Shown here: piece by piece, positions 46,984 to 59,294 of the stretch
How the letters are laid out: every line of letters begins with the position of its first letter
Position numbering within the stretch: position 1 is the first letter of the stretch
Assembly: GCF_002127325.2 (NCBI RefSeq)
Contig: NC_035448.2
Span: 62,359,751-62,423,750 of the forward strand
Direction: 5' to 3'
DNA: 64,000 nt
From: Helianthus annuus
Taxonomy: Eukaryota; Streptophyta; Magnoliopsida; Asterales; Asteraceae
Program-made: the position numbers and the translations under genes
Notes under the pieces: generated by a model
What the model was told of the DNA's origin: nothing
Database searches by the model: none
Seen by the model: only the letters and a program-made list of their open reading frames with translations

Positions 46984-48773
46984 TTTTGTCAATATCTTAT
47001 GTAACAGTTCAAGACAAAATGGCTGATTCGGATGAAATAAACAGTCACCCAAAGGAGAATCAGAATGATGCTCGGATTAATATAGCAGGTGCGGAACTCC
47101 AAGCATTAATTGAAAATGCTATTACAAAAGCCTTGGATAGGCAGTATAGTGAGTCGAGCGGTACTCGGAGTAGGACCCTATCCGCACCACATTCCAAGCC
47201 TAAGACTCATTCTGAGGCCCACAGCAAGCCACCACTCCAAGAAGGAAGAACCAAAGAAAGATATTGACGATCGTCACTCTTCAAACCATCATAGTGTCCC
47301 ATCTCAAAGAATCGTGCTGAATCAAGGACCCCGTGATAAGGGTTGCTCCTACAAATACTTTGTTTCATGCAAGCCCCGAGATTTTACGGGGGAGAAAGGA
47401 GCAATAGACTGCATGACTTGGTTGGATGAGATGGACACAGTGGTTGATATCAGCGGGTGCGCGGAGAAGGATGTAGTAAAGTTTGGGTCTCAATCGTTCA
47501 AGGGTGAGGCCTTAGCCTGGTGGAGATCGTTGATTCAAGCTACTGGGAAGATTCCACTGTACAGTATGTCATGGGAACAATTTTTTGCCCTCATCCGAGA
47601 GAACTACTGCCCTCAGCATGAGGTAGAGAAGATTGAGTCGGATTTTCTGTCATTAGTAATGAAGAATCTGGATTGCCAAGCTTACCTTACGAGCTTTAAT
47701 ACAATGTCAAGGTTGGTTCCTTATCTGGTGACCTCGGAACCCAAAAGAATAGCTCGTTTCATCGGGGGTTTAGCCCCAGAGATAAAGGCAAGTGTAAAAG
47801 CCTCTCGGCCAGCTACTTTCAGGTCTGTAGCTGATATATCCTTATCCCTCACACTGGACGCGGTCAGGCAGAGATCGCTGAGGAACACGGATACCGAGAA
47901 AAGGAAGCATGATGATGACAATTCACATCGCTCAAATAAGAAGCATAAAGGAAACAATAACCACAGGAAGGGATTTAGTTCTAAGAAGGATGGGCATCAA
48001 TCTGGAGATAAGCCCAAGAGTTGGACTTGTCAGAAATACCACTTTGGGAAGTGCAGACTTGACTCAAAATCCCAATCTCAGTCAAGGCCTTGTGGGATTT
48101 GCAAATCCACGGAACATAAAACCCTAGAGTGCAAGAAGCTGAAAGACGCAACATGCTACAGTTGCAACGAAAAGGGGCACATCAAGACAAATTGCCCAAA
48201 ATATGCAAAGAAAGCTGATGAAGGAAAGAAGACTAATGCTAGGGTCTTCAGAATGGATGCAAAGAAAGCTGTGCAGGACGACAATGTGATCACAGGTACC
48301 TTCCTTATAAATGATGTTTATGCGAGAGTGCTATTTGATTCAGGAGCTGATAAATCCTTTGTAGACAATAAGTTTTGCAAATTGCTGAATTTACCTGTTA
48401 AAACCTTAAATGTGAAGTATGAGGTGGAATTAGCAGATGGCACCTTAGAAACCGCCTCAACCATATTACATGGATGTTTCATATCCATTACGAACCACTC
48501 TTTTCCATTGTCCCTACTTCCTTTGAAGTTAGCCGGTTTCGACATAGTTTTAGGCATGGACTGGTTATCTCATAACCAGGCCCAGATTATCTGTAATAAG
48601 AAGCAAGTGGTGATCAAGACTCCATCTGGTGAATCACTTACCATTCAGGGAGATACCCAGTATGGACTGCCGAATTAAGTGACTATGCTCAAGGCCTCTA
48701 GGTGTTTGAAGAAGGGTTGTGTCATCTACATGGCACAAGTGACTATTGATGAGCCGAAACCCAAAATTGAAAG
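46984..48773 (+). pseudogene. C2: gag and protease
   Basis: Leader from TTTTGTCAATATCTTATG, gag ATG at 47019 (aligned with A 4844 and C3 54061). A 2-bp deletion near 47240 shifts the frame; from there one open frame runs through capsid, knuckles (CGICKSTEHKTLEC, CYSCNEKGHIKTNC) and protease (LFDSGADKSFVD) to TAA at 48676. Sequence past the stop matches the start of the C3 RT region for about 95 bp, then jumps into LTR sequence at about 48772. RT, RNase H, integrase, the polypurine tract and the first 0.37 kb of the next LTR are deleted. Confidence 0.88.
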
Positions 48774-49023
48774 CGCCAACATTGAAAGTTATAATATGAG
48801 AAACTTATGATCAAATTCGTATATAAGGGATTAAAAGTGCCAACGTTGAAAGTTATGACTTTTCGGGTAATAACAAAGTGACCAAGGACTTAACAAAGTG
48901 GGAATAAGTCTCGAGGTCCTTATACATAAATAAGAAGGGCTCATAATGCAAGAAATACCCTTCCGAAGAGTCAAGAGCCAACCTGCAATTATTGAAAGAT
49001 TTGGAATCTGTCAGAATGATTCA

Positions 49024-49074
49024 GGCGGGCCGCGTAAGGCCTTGACAAGGCTTACGCGGGCCGTGTGAGACGCC
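49024..49074. repeat. GC-rich hairpin in U3 of C LTR (left copy)
   Basis: Near-perfect inverted repeat: CGCGTAAGGCCTTG, one base, CAAGGCTTACGCGG, with outer GGCG/CGCC also pairing. Lies about 170 bp before the TATA box. Confidence 0.8.
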
Positions 49075-49244
49075 CAGATACGGAAAATGTTGGCAGCAGC
49101 ACTGTTCAGCCTTTTAATCGACTTAGATCGATTATTTCTCAGCATGGGCGACCCCTAAATGACTCCTAGGCTCTAGGGACATGTGTTAGTGATCAAGGAC
49201 TGTTGGTAGAGTTGTGTGTCATGATCTTAAAGGATCAAAAGCAC

Positions 49245-49252
49245 TATATAAA
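49245..49252 (+). promoter_or_regulatory. TATA box, C LTR (left copy)
   Basis: TATATAAA in GCACTATATAAAGGTCC; identical context 10,220 bp further right. Confidence 0.65.
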
Positions 49253-51787
49253 GGTCCCTCATGTTGCAACTTTGATCTTTCATCCCATACTCAACTTCTG
49301 TTCATCTCTGGAGCTCAAGGGCTTTCTCTAAGCATCCCTGGTCGTGCATAGGTCTTTGGTAAGTATGCTTAACCTTTCCTAATTGAGTTTTTCTTAGTTT
49401 ATAGCTTAGAGGTCAAACCGTCGTAATTAACGGTTGACTTAGCGATTAATCACTAATGGTCCAGTGATTAGTCGAATCAAAGGTAGTTATAAGTTGGTAA
49501 TTATGTGGGCATTAAACCCTCAAAAGGGCACCCTCTGATTCCCACTCTAACTAGATCAAATGTCGGGTCAAAGTTGCTTAGAAAAAGTCAACAGAAGCTT
49601 AAATTGCAAATTTTCATGTAATTAACAATGTAGAAGATGTGTAATCTATTTTATCACTCATATAACTTAGTAATAAGTCTAAGAACTGGTCTAAGCTTGT
49701 TTGGTCCGACAATTTTCTGTTTTGACCCGGTTCGTAACCGAAAGTGGCAAAACTTTGACTTTTGTTTTGACTTCAGTTCTGACCCGTTTTAGTAGAGTCT
49801 AGAAATGCCTTAGGACTTCCTTAGGACCAGGTTACATGATAGTATAACCCTCTGTGACTGGTTCATTGTTTGTCCGAGTCGTTTGCACCTTTTCGTTAAA
49901 TGCTTAAATGTTGACCATAATGCCCCTTTAACCATAGAACGAGAATTTTGGAGATGTGAAAGGACAATAATCTTTGCTACTGATTTATAAACATGTCCCA
50001 AAAATTTCATGTCAGTTAGAGGTCTAGAATAGGAGTTATGCTAAATAGCGCATTTAAGAAATCTTTTGTTAATTAAACGGCGCACTTAGCATAAAGCCTA
50101 TCTAAACCCAATTTCAACACCAAACCTTTTTGCACACTGATGTAATATAATATTTTGGGATTTTTAAAGATTTTTAATTATTTTTAACCTGCTCATAACC
50201 AAAGGTTATGGCGTTGATTCGGTAAATACCAATTATACCCTTTTCGGGCATAAAACGAGTTCTACATAATATTTTGACACAAATCCAATTGCTACTGATT
50301 TTAAATAATAAGTAAAGTATTTTGAACTATATAACCTGATCAGAAAACTCAGATGTCCTGTATAACCCGGAAATCGCTTAAAACGACTTTATACGCGTAT
50401 TAAATGCATAGTTTGGGTTTGTAACCATTTTGTCACATAGGACTTAACACCAACTGATTTACCCTGTTAAATTAAGTTATTTTACTGATTTATTCATACC
50501 CGAATCACAGGAGTTAAATTAATCGCTTTTATAATCTCTAAAATGACCAAAATACCCCTACGGGGCGTATTATGGGATTAAACTCGTTTTGGGCATAATG
50601 GGAGATATCCTACTGATATCACAACATATTTAAAGCATATTGACTTAGGAAACCTATATAGGACTCTTACGGTTACCCGTTACGCTATTTACGCGTTCGG
50701 TTCGGTTTATGTAACTAGTTTGCATAAATTAGCCGAAACGGGTCAAACCTTGACCTTTATATCTCAAAATACAGAATGTGGTTGGATTACCCATATTATA
50801 CAAGTCTTCAAACTTGTCGGGTCTAAATCACATTCTATTCCGGTCTTCGCTTAATCGTGCGTTCGAACTGTACCTTTCGTTAAAACTAACCGGTCTAAGT
50901 TTAGGCTTAATTAAAGACCCGTTAGGATTCTAAAAGGTTATTATAAGCCTTTGTTCCAGAATAGGAGACTCGGTAAAAGCTACACGCACTTGCTATTTGT
51001 GATTGATACTTGCAAAGGTAAATACTTTTAACTTAATTTCCCTTATACGGGCTTGGGGTACGGTATATAAAATACCGCTTGGTCCAGCATTGAATCTTTG
51101 ATCGAATAGAGATTAAATCATTGATATGCTTTGTTTTGAAATGTTTTGTTTACTTAAAGCCTTTGGGGGGTTAATGACCCTGTCCCGGATATCCTTGGCA
51201 TCATCTTACGAGATGGCCACGACCTGAGCACGGGGTGTAGGCGTACACCCGTCAGTGCATAAATAAATAAATAATGTGGTGTGTCTATTGATCTTTAACC
51301 CGGTCTACAGATCGGGCTACTGAACGCATAAGAAACATGTAAATCATTTACAAGTATTATATTCAAATAATTATCCCAGGTTATAAAAGTTTGTGCCATG
51401 TGCATTCAAATCAATTTTATTAAACCTTTTCAAATAAGTCATTGAATGTATTTACCAGTGTAAACTGACGTATTTTTCCAAAAAGGTTAAGTGCAGGTAC
51501 TACGCGAACTAGGCTGGCTTTCTCCTAGCGTCCATAATAAGTCTCGCAAGCTTGGATGTCAAAACTGTTGAACAATGTTTCCTATTTATTTTTGATCCCC
51601 CTGTGGATTATTTTCAACTGTTTGTGATACTTGATATTACAATTATATTCGGTTGAAATATATCTATCTTTTGCTTCCGCTGTGCATTTAAATATTGTGT
51701 TGTTTGACTGTAATGTTACCAACTACGTCACGATAATCCCCCACCGGGCCCACCGGTGAATCGTGTAAATATCGGGGTGTGACAGGT

Positions 51788-51799
51788 TGGTATCAGAGC
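51788..51799 (+). promoter_or_regulatory. Primer binding site, C3
   Basis: TGGTATCAGAGC three bases after the LTR end. The same surroundings (GAGTGAATTAAACACTAGCC) are found in A. Confidence 0.92.
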
Positions 51800-51955
51800 C
51801 AACGTTGAGTGAATTAAACACTAGCCTTGTGTGTTTAATCTCAATGACACAATTGCACATACTCGAGTCTAGACAAGAACTTAGGACGATTCAAATTGTT
51901 GTTCTAGTTTGTCTTTTATTGTTCGTTATTTATCTCAATTGTTTAATCAGGAAAT

Positions 51956-53105
51956 ATGCCACCAAGAATCAGAAGAGGAGGAAGAGGCAAAGGGCCAATC
52001 ATTACCCACAACGATCATGAGGCCGGGCCTTCTCACCTGCGAACTCCTTCCACTGCAATGAGTGCCGAACCTCAGAGAAACAGGAGGAACCTTTTTGAGC
52101 CTGCTAGACAGTCTGTCTCACACAGTTCAACACCTTCTTACCGTCACTCTCTTGGGCCGCACTCGGAAAACGAGCTCGATAACCCTCAACCTTCATACAT
52201 ACCTCTCCAGCGTTTCGTTTCGCACCGTTCCTTTGGCGACCCTACTCATGTTTTTCAGGGCCGGTTCAACCCGGCAAACTTTATCCAAGAACCAGTGGGT
52301 TTTAACCCATTGGGACCAGAGGACCACTTCTCAGAAGACAATGCAATGGACATGGACGAGGACACGGATCCCGTCGAACCTGCAAGAGGTACCCCCAACC
52401 ATCCCATCGAGATCTCTGATGGATCATCCTTCCATGGAACACCCTATCAGGGTCCAGATAGTTACGAAGCAAGGTTCAACCAATATGAGTGGTACTTTAC
52501 ACCCTCTAACCACTTATCGCCGCATCAAGCACCTCCAGAACCACCAAGGCTTAGGAGAACAGGCGTGCGGATGTCCGCTCACGGAGGGGATTTTCATTTT
52601 AGCATCCCTCGACACTCCAGTGGCAGTCATTATCCGCCACTGCATGAAGACCCACAAATGGGGGGGACCTTCTAACCCAGCTGCAGAGGTGAATTCTGCA
52701 CCAGTTGCACCACCTCCGCCACCATTTGGTTATGATAACCCGATACCTACATACGCCGGTTCCACAGCATACAACCTGTTTGAGCTGCCAGCTCACACTC
52801 ACTACAACAATATTGATGCCGACCCATACTTAGAAGCGGCGGCAAACTACAATGCCCTTTATCCCGAATGACCTTATGGGACTCCTTGGGGAATGGGATA
52901 CTCAACTCATGGGTATCCAGTACCTGCTAGACCTCCGGCTCAGCACCTATCGCAGCCGCCACATTTTTCCCCACCGGAGCAAGAAGAAATTCTCAACCGG
53001 TTAAACAGGGTGGAGCGAGATTTTGAAGAAGAACGTAAGAACAACCGTGGATTCCTCAAGGGCCTGGCAAATCTGTTAAAAGGAAAGAAGAAGCGAGATC
53101 ATTAA
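51956..53105 (+). pseudogene. C3 accessory ORF, upstream of gag
   Basis: ATG at 51956, then 239 codons to a frame break in a 7-G run (about 52662-52668). The second frame continues to a TGA at 52869, and after it to the natural stop at 53103-53105, about 380 residues in all. Seen: Arg/Gly-rich N-terminus (about 1-12), Ser/Pro-rich part, acidic patch (about 126-138), SIM-like motif HPIEISDGSSFHG (about 149-161), a DSYEARFNQYEWYFTPS stretch, a Pro/Tyr-rich region and a C-terminal helical coiled coil (QEEILNRLNRVERDFEEERK) with a basic end KGKKKRDH. No gag, enzyme, signal peptide or membrane segment. It lies between primer site and gag, so it is first on the transcript. Both lesions recur in C4, so they predate the duplication. 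Function unknown. Confidence 0.7.
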
Positions 53106-53140
53106 TTTCTATATGTATTAATGTATTTCCTATTTCAATC

Positions 53141-53280
53141 AAGTCCCTGCGTGGACATTTATATGTGTATTTAGTCCCTGCGTGGACTTGTCTTTTAGTC
53201 CCTGCGTGGACCTATCTTTTAGTCACTGTGAGGACATCTATCCTAGTATTGGTCCCTGCGTGGACTTGTTTTCTAGTTTA
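53141..53280. repeat. Minisatellite after C3 accessory ORF
   Basis: Five units built on AGTCCCTGCGTGGAC with T-rich spacers, about 22-30 bp apart, one decayed (AGTCACTGTGAGGAC). Repeated in C4 at 63361-63500. Confidence 0.85.
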
Positions 53281-54060
53281 ACCTCTGTATGGGTAATTAG
53301 TCTATTTAAAAAGTCCCGTTTAGGGCAATGTGTAATCCTTTTTAATATATATTGGAACGTTAAGTTTATAAATTTCATTTTTGTCATTATATGCATAAAT
53401 ATATGAAATAAATAATTAAAACTCATTCCTTTTAAAATAGATCTACCTATTCAAATATTAATTAAGAATCTTAACGGTATAACCTAGCCTTCGTGTCATT
53501 ATAAGACCTGGCCAAGATGGTAAGACCTGATTAAAAGATTCAAATCTCTGTTAACATCTGCAAACATGTTAACACTCTTGGCAGACGTGGTTCGTTAAAA
53601 TCACACGCGTCATTCTTATGAAAGGATCTTTCAAAAGATTCCTAAACCTAACTTAATGATCTATTAATCATGGGTTTAAATCATCAATTAAGACGATCAT
53701 ATGTTAGTAGTATAGTGCCTACTGGCCATACTCATTGTCATATAAGACAAAAGACAGTAGTAGTCTATGACTCCCTGTCAGAAAAGGTAAAGAACTATGT
53801 TCAAACCTTCATGCCTTGATTCTCTGAAATCATGGCTTATTAATTGAAATGTCCTTGTGACTAGGCCTTTTTTGCTAATAATACTATTACTGTTGTGTAA
53901 TTAGGATAAGTTATGTTGAAATCCTAAATTAATGTGAGTAACAAATTAACCAAATATGGTCTATGTCTACCATGGTTAATGAATTGCCAAAAAGGGGCAA
54001 TTCCATAATAAACTCCCAAATAAATTTTTGTCAATATCTTATGTAACAGTTCAAGACAAA
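53281..54060 (+). other. C3 second leader, before gag
   Basis: A/T-rich, non-coding, conserved with C4 (63501 onward) and partly with A (4020-4843). A pyrimidine-rich stretch precedes gag. No gene is seen; the 74-codon frame at 53182 covers the minisatellite. Confidence 0.5.
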
Positions 54061-55685
54061 ATGGCTGATTCGGATGAAATACACAGTCACCCAAAGGAGA
54101 ATCAGAATGATGCTCGGATTAATATAGCGGGTGCGGAACTCCAAGCATTAATTGACAATGCTGTTACAAAAGCCTTGGATAGGCAGTATAGTGAGTCGAG
54201 CGGTACTCGGAGTAGGACCCTATCCGCACCACATTCCAAGCCTAAGACTCATTCTGAGGCCCACAACAAGCCACCACCCTCCAAGAAGGAAGAACCAAAG
54301 AAAGATGATGACGATCGTCACTCTTCAAACCATCATAATGTCCCATCTCAAAGAATCATGCTGAATCAAGGACCCCGTGATAAGGGTTGCTCCTACAAAT
54401 ACTTTGTTTCATGCAAGCCCCGAGATTTTACGGGGGAGAAAGGAGCAATTGACTGCATGACTTGGTTGGATGAGATGGACACAGTGGTTGATATCAGCGG
54501 GTGCGCTGAGAAGGATGTAGTAAAGTTTGTGTCTCAATCGTTCAAGGGTGAGGCCTTAGCCTGGTGGAGATCGTTGATTCAAGCTACTAGGAAGATTCCA
54601 CTGTACAGTATGTCATGGGAACAACTTTTTGCCCTCATCCGAGAGAACTACTGCCCTCAGCATGAGGTAGAGAAGATTGAATCGGATTTTCTGTCATTAG
54701 TAATGAAGAATCTGGATTGCCAAGCTTACCTTACGAGCTTTAATACAATGTCAAGGTTGGTTCCTTATCTGGTGACCCCGGAACCCAAAAGAATAGCTCG
54801 TTTCATCGGGGGTTTAGCCCCAGAGATAAAGGCAAGTGTAAAAGCCTCTTGGCCAGCTACTTTCAGGTCTGTAGCTGATATATCCTTATCCCTCACACTG
54901 GACGCGGTCAGGCAGAGATCGCTGAGGAACACGGATACCGAGAAAAGGAAGCATGATGATGACAATAACCACAGGAAGGGATTTAGTTCTAAGAAGGATG
55001 GGCATCAATCTGGAGATAAGCCCAAGAGTAGGACTTGTCAGAAATACCACTTTGGGAAGTGCAGACTTGACTCAAAATCCAATCTCAGTCAAGGCCTTAT
55101 GGGATTTGCAAATCCACGGAACATAAAACCCTAGAGTGCAAGAAGCTGAAAGACGCAACATGCTACAGTTGCAACGAAAAGGGGCACATCAAGACAAATT
55201 GCCCAAAATATGCAAAGAAAGCTGATGAAGGAAAGAAGACTAATGCTAGGGTCTTCAGAATGGATGCAAAGAAAGCTGTGCAGGACGACAATGTGATCAC
55301 AGGTACCTTCCTTATAAATGATGTTTATGCGAGAGTGCTATTTGATTCAGGAGCTGATAAATCCTTTGTAGACAATAAGTTTTGCAAATTGCTGAATTTA
55401 CCTGTTAAAACCTTAAATGTGAAGTATGAGGTGGAATTAGCAGATGGCACCTTAGAAACCGACTCAACCATATTAGATGGATGTTTCATATCCATTACGA
55501 ACCACTCTTTTCCATTGTCCCTACTTCCTTTGAAGTTAGCCGGTTTCGACATAGTTTTAGGCATGGACTGGTTATCTCATAACCAGGCCCAGATTATCTG
55601 TAATAAGAAGCAAGTGGTGATCAAGACTCCGTTTGGTGAATCACTTACCATTCAGGGAGATACCCAGTATGGACTGCCGAATTAA
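54061..55685 (+). pseudogene. C3 gag-protease
   Basis: ATG at 54061 by alignment with A and C2. Capsid domain intact (GEALAWWRSLIQ, LDCQAYLTSFNTMSRLVPY). A 1-bp deletion in a CCC run near 55079 shifts the frame after the first knuckle. In the new frame the second knuckle has its first Cys changed to Tyr; the third, CYSCNEKGHIKTNC, is intact. The first knuckle also lacks its first Cys (Ser). Protease has LFDSGADKSFVD and the GMDWLSHNQA stretch. Ends at TAA 55683-55685, in frame with the RT region that follows and shared with C2. Cannot make a full gag-pol. Confidence 0.88.
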
Positions 55686-58604
55686 GTGACTATGCTCAAG
55701 GCCTCTAGGTGTTTGAAGAAGGGTTGTGTCATCTACATGGCACAAGTGACTATTGATGAGCCGAAACCCAAAATTGAAGATATCCCTGTCATTTCTGAAT
55801 ACCCTGAGGTATTCTCCGAAGAACTGCATGGTTTAACCCCAGATAGGCAAGTGGAGTTCAGGATTGATATTATTCCTGGGGCGGCACCTGTTGCAAGAGC
55901 ACCCTACAGATTGGCACCAACAGAGATGAAGGAATTGGGAACACAACTGGATGAATTGCTAGCCAAAGGTTTCATTAGACCTAGTTCGTCTCCATGGGGA
56001 GCACCAATCTTATTTGTCAAGAAGAAGGATGGGTCGATGCGTCTATGCATCGATTACCGTGAGCTTAACAAAGTCACTATCAAGAATAGGTATCCATTAC
56101 CCAGGATCGATTATCTGTTTGATCAACTTCAAGGGGCAAGCTACTTCTCTAAGATCGATCTGAGGTCAGGCTATCACCAACTGAAGGTTAGAGATGAAGA
56201 CGTACACAAGACGGCATTTAGGACCCGTTATGGTCACTACGAGTTCCTAGTGATGCCTTTCGGGCTCACTAATGCACCAGCAGCATTCATGGATCTCATG
56301 AACCGTGTCTGCAAACCATACCTGGAAAAATTTGTTATCGTCTTCATAGACGACATTCTGATTTATTCAAAGAACCAAGCTGATCATAAAAAGCACCTTC
56401 GATGTATACTTTCGCTACTACAGCAGGAAAAGCTTTACGCCAAATTCTCTAAATGTGAATTCTGGCTTCGAGAAGTCCAATTCCTTGGACATATGGTTAG
56501 TGTGCGTGGTATCCAAGTGGATCCCCCTAAGGTGGAAGCTGTCATGAACTGGCAAGAGCCTAAGACACCCACGGAAATTCGCAGCTTCTTGGGATTGGCA
56601 GGATATTACAGGCGTTTTATTGAAAATTTTTCAATGATTGCTGCACCCCTAACTTCTCTGACTAGGAAGAAAATTAAGTTCGAATGGGGACCAAAGCAAC
56701 ACGAAGCCTTTGATATCCTTAAGCAGAAGCAAAGCAATGCACCTGTGTTGACATTGCCTGATGGAATAGAAGAGTTTGTGGTATACTGTGATGCATCACA
56801 CATCGGGATGGGATGTGTGCTTATGCAGAAAGGCAAAGTTATTGCCTATGCTTCACGACAGTTAAAGGTGCATGAAAAGAATTACACCACCCATAACTTA
56901 GAATTGGGTGCCGTTGTATTCGCACTGAAGCTATGGAGGCACTATTTATATGGCATCAAGTGTGTGATCTATTCTGATCATAAGAGCCTCTAGCACCTAT
57001 TTAACCAAAAGGATTTGAACATGAGGCAGCGACGATGGATGGAAACTTTGAATGATTATGATTGTGAGATAAGATACCATCCTGGCAAGGCAAATGTAGT
57101 CGCTGATGCCTTGAGTCGAAAGGAAAGGGTGAAGCCTATAAAAATCAATGCCAAGAGCATTGAGATAAAGAATAGTTTGAATGAAAGGTTGTTAGCTGCA
57201 CAGAAGGAAGCTGTGCTGGAAGCTAACTACCCTAATGAAAAGCTAGGAGTAACTGAAGAACAGTTATCCTGTGGCAAGGACGGAATTTTAAGGTTAAATG
57301 GACGAACATGGGTTCCAATTTATGGGGGACTTCGAGATGTTATCCTCCAGGAAGCCCACAGTTCCAAATACTCCGTTCATCCTGGAGCTGACAAGATGTA
57401 CCAGGATTTGAAGGCAAACTTTTGGTGGATAGGCTTGAAGAAGTCTATAGCTACCTATGTAGCTAAATGTTTGACATGTGCGCAAGTCAAGGCTGAACAT
57501 CAGAAGCCGTCAGGTTTGCTGCAACAGCCTGAACTTCCCCAGTGGAAGTGGGAAATGGTGACGATGGATTTCATCACCAAGTTGCCGAAGACAAGGAAAA
57601 GAAATGATACTATATGGGTGATCGTAGACAGACTGACTAAGTCAGCACATTTCCTACCCATTAAGGAGACTTACAGCTCCGACATGCTAGCCCAATTATA
57701 TGTAGATAAGATTGTATCTCTACATGGCGTGCCTGTGTCTATTATCTCTGACAGAGATACTAGATACACGTCACATTTTTGGAACAGTTTCCAACAATCT
57801 TTGGGCACGCGCTTAAATTTCAGTACGGCTTACCATCCTCAGACGGACGGACAGAGTGAGCGTACAATCCAAACTTTGGAAGACATGCTTCGTGCATGTG
57901 TGATTGACTTAGGTGGTAGTTGGGATAACCACCTGCCATTAATCGAGTTCTCATATAACAATAGCTACCATACGAGCATTAAAGTTGCTCCTTTCGAAGC
58001 CTTGTATGGTAGGAAGTGAAGAACGCCTGTTTGTTGGGCGGAAGTTGGAGATGTCCAATTGACAGGACCTGAAATAATCTTTGAAACGACGGACAAGATT
58101 GTCCAGATTCGTGACCGTCTGAAAGCTGCCCGAGATAGGCAGAAAAGCTACGCAGATCTAAAGCGTAAACCTCTGAAATTCGAGGTAGGTGATAAAGTGT
58201 TGCTTAAAGTATCACCCTGTAAAGGAGTGATGCGATTTGGTAAGAAAGGCAAGTTAAGCCCGAGATACATTGGACCATTCGAGATCATCGAACGTGTCGG
58301 ATCAGTTGCCTATAAGTTAAACTTACCGGAAGAGCTCAGTGGTATTCACAATGTTTTCCGCATCTGCAATCTGAAGAAGTGTTTCGCTGATGAATCACTA
58401 GTCATACCGCATACAGATGTACACATAGAAGAGAGCTTGAAGTTTGTTGAAATACCTATGTCGATCGAGGATCGACAGGTTAAGAAGCTTCGAAGGAAGC
58501 ATGTACCTATTATAAAGGTAAAATGGGATGCCCGTAGAGGTCCCGAGTACACGTGGGAGGTAGAGTCCACAATGAAAGAAAAGTACCCTCATTTGTTTCA
58601 GTAA
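55686..58604 (+). pseudogene. C3 pol: RT, RNase H, integrase, chromodomain-like tail
   Basis: One frame throughout, interrupted by TAG at 56991 (RNase H) and TGA at 58017 (integrase). [45 protein letters not shown]. RNase [38 protein letters not shown]. Integrase: H-H-C-C site ending [13 protein letters not shown], then the DDE core ([31 protein letters not shown]). C-terminus: [20 protein letters not shown], then a chromodomain-like end ([17 protein letters not shown]) typical of Tekay/Del chromoviruses, thought to guide insertion to heterochromatin. Only point stops break it, so it decayed recently. Confidence 0.92.
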
Positions 58605-58627
58605 ATCTTGAGGTTAAGATTTCTTTT

Positions 58628-58640
58628 AAGGGGGTGAGAA
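58628..58640 (+). promoter_or_regulatory. Polypurine tract, C3
   Basis: AAGGGGGTGAGAA adjoining LTR start TGTAACACCTCG; matches the tract of A. Confidence 0.85.
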
Positions 58641-59243
58641 TGTAACACCTCGAAAATTCGCGTCCTATAATGTATTGACACGTGTCATAAGCTAGAACGT
58701 GAGAAAGAATACTCTAGAGGGACTAAAGTTGACAAACATAGAAAGTATGTGAATTCAAGGGTTCAGAATGTCAACAAGGGATAAATATACTTTACAGTAA
58801 CCCTACATGATGCTCATACCTTCAAACGGATAAATCATGGATCATACGGAGCTAAATGTGAAAGAAAGTGAGAGATTACAAACTACAGGGGTTAAATGTG
58901 TCAACATGTTTAAGTTATACCTCTGAGTGACCTTTTAGCAAACCCGAAGCTTTGTAACGGTAAATTATGCTCACTAGAATGCATGAAAAAAAATTTCATA
59001 AAGTTTCGTTATAATATGAGAAACTTATGATCAAATTCGTATATAAGGGATTAAAAGCGCCAACGTTGAAAGTTATGACTTTTCGGGTAATAACAAAGTG
59101 ACCAAGGACTTAACAAAGTGGGAATAAGTCTCGAGGTCCTTATACGTAAATAAGAAGGGCTCATAATGCAAGAAATACCCTTCCGAAGAGTCAAGAGCCA
59201 ACCTGCAATTATTGAAAGATTTGGAATCTGTCAGAATGATTCA

Positions 59244-59294
59244 GGCGGGCCGCGTAAGGCCTTGACAAGGCTTACGCGGGCCGCGTGAGACGCC
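59244..59294. repeat. GC-rich hairpin in U3 of C LTR (right copy)
   Basis: Same inverted repeat as at 49024; here the right flank reads GGGCCGCGTG, lengthening the pairing with the left arm. Confidence 0.8.

Larger units (their letters stand above)
48774..51784 (+). mobile_element. C-family LTR, 5'-truncated (LTR left of C3)
   Basis: Collinear with 58994-62004 at a constant offset of 10,220 bp, with roughly 20 differences by eye in 3 kb. Missing the first about 0.37 kb. At its left edge a 20-bp LTR segment (AAGCGCCAACATTGAAAGTT) is repeated out of place. Ends TCGGGGTGTGACA. Frame 49810-50010 is chance. Confidence 0.9.

Noticed and set aside
51956..53105. Accessory ORF as an envelope gene
   Set aside because: No signal peptide, membrane segment or cleavage-like site; position is before gag, not after pol.
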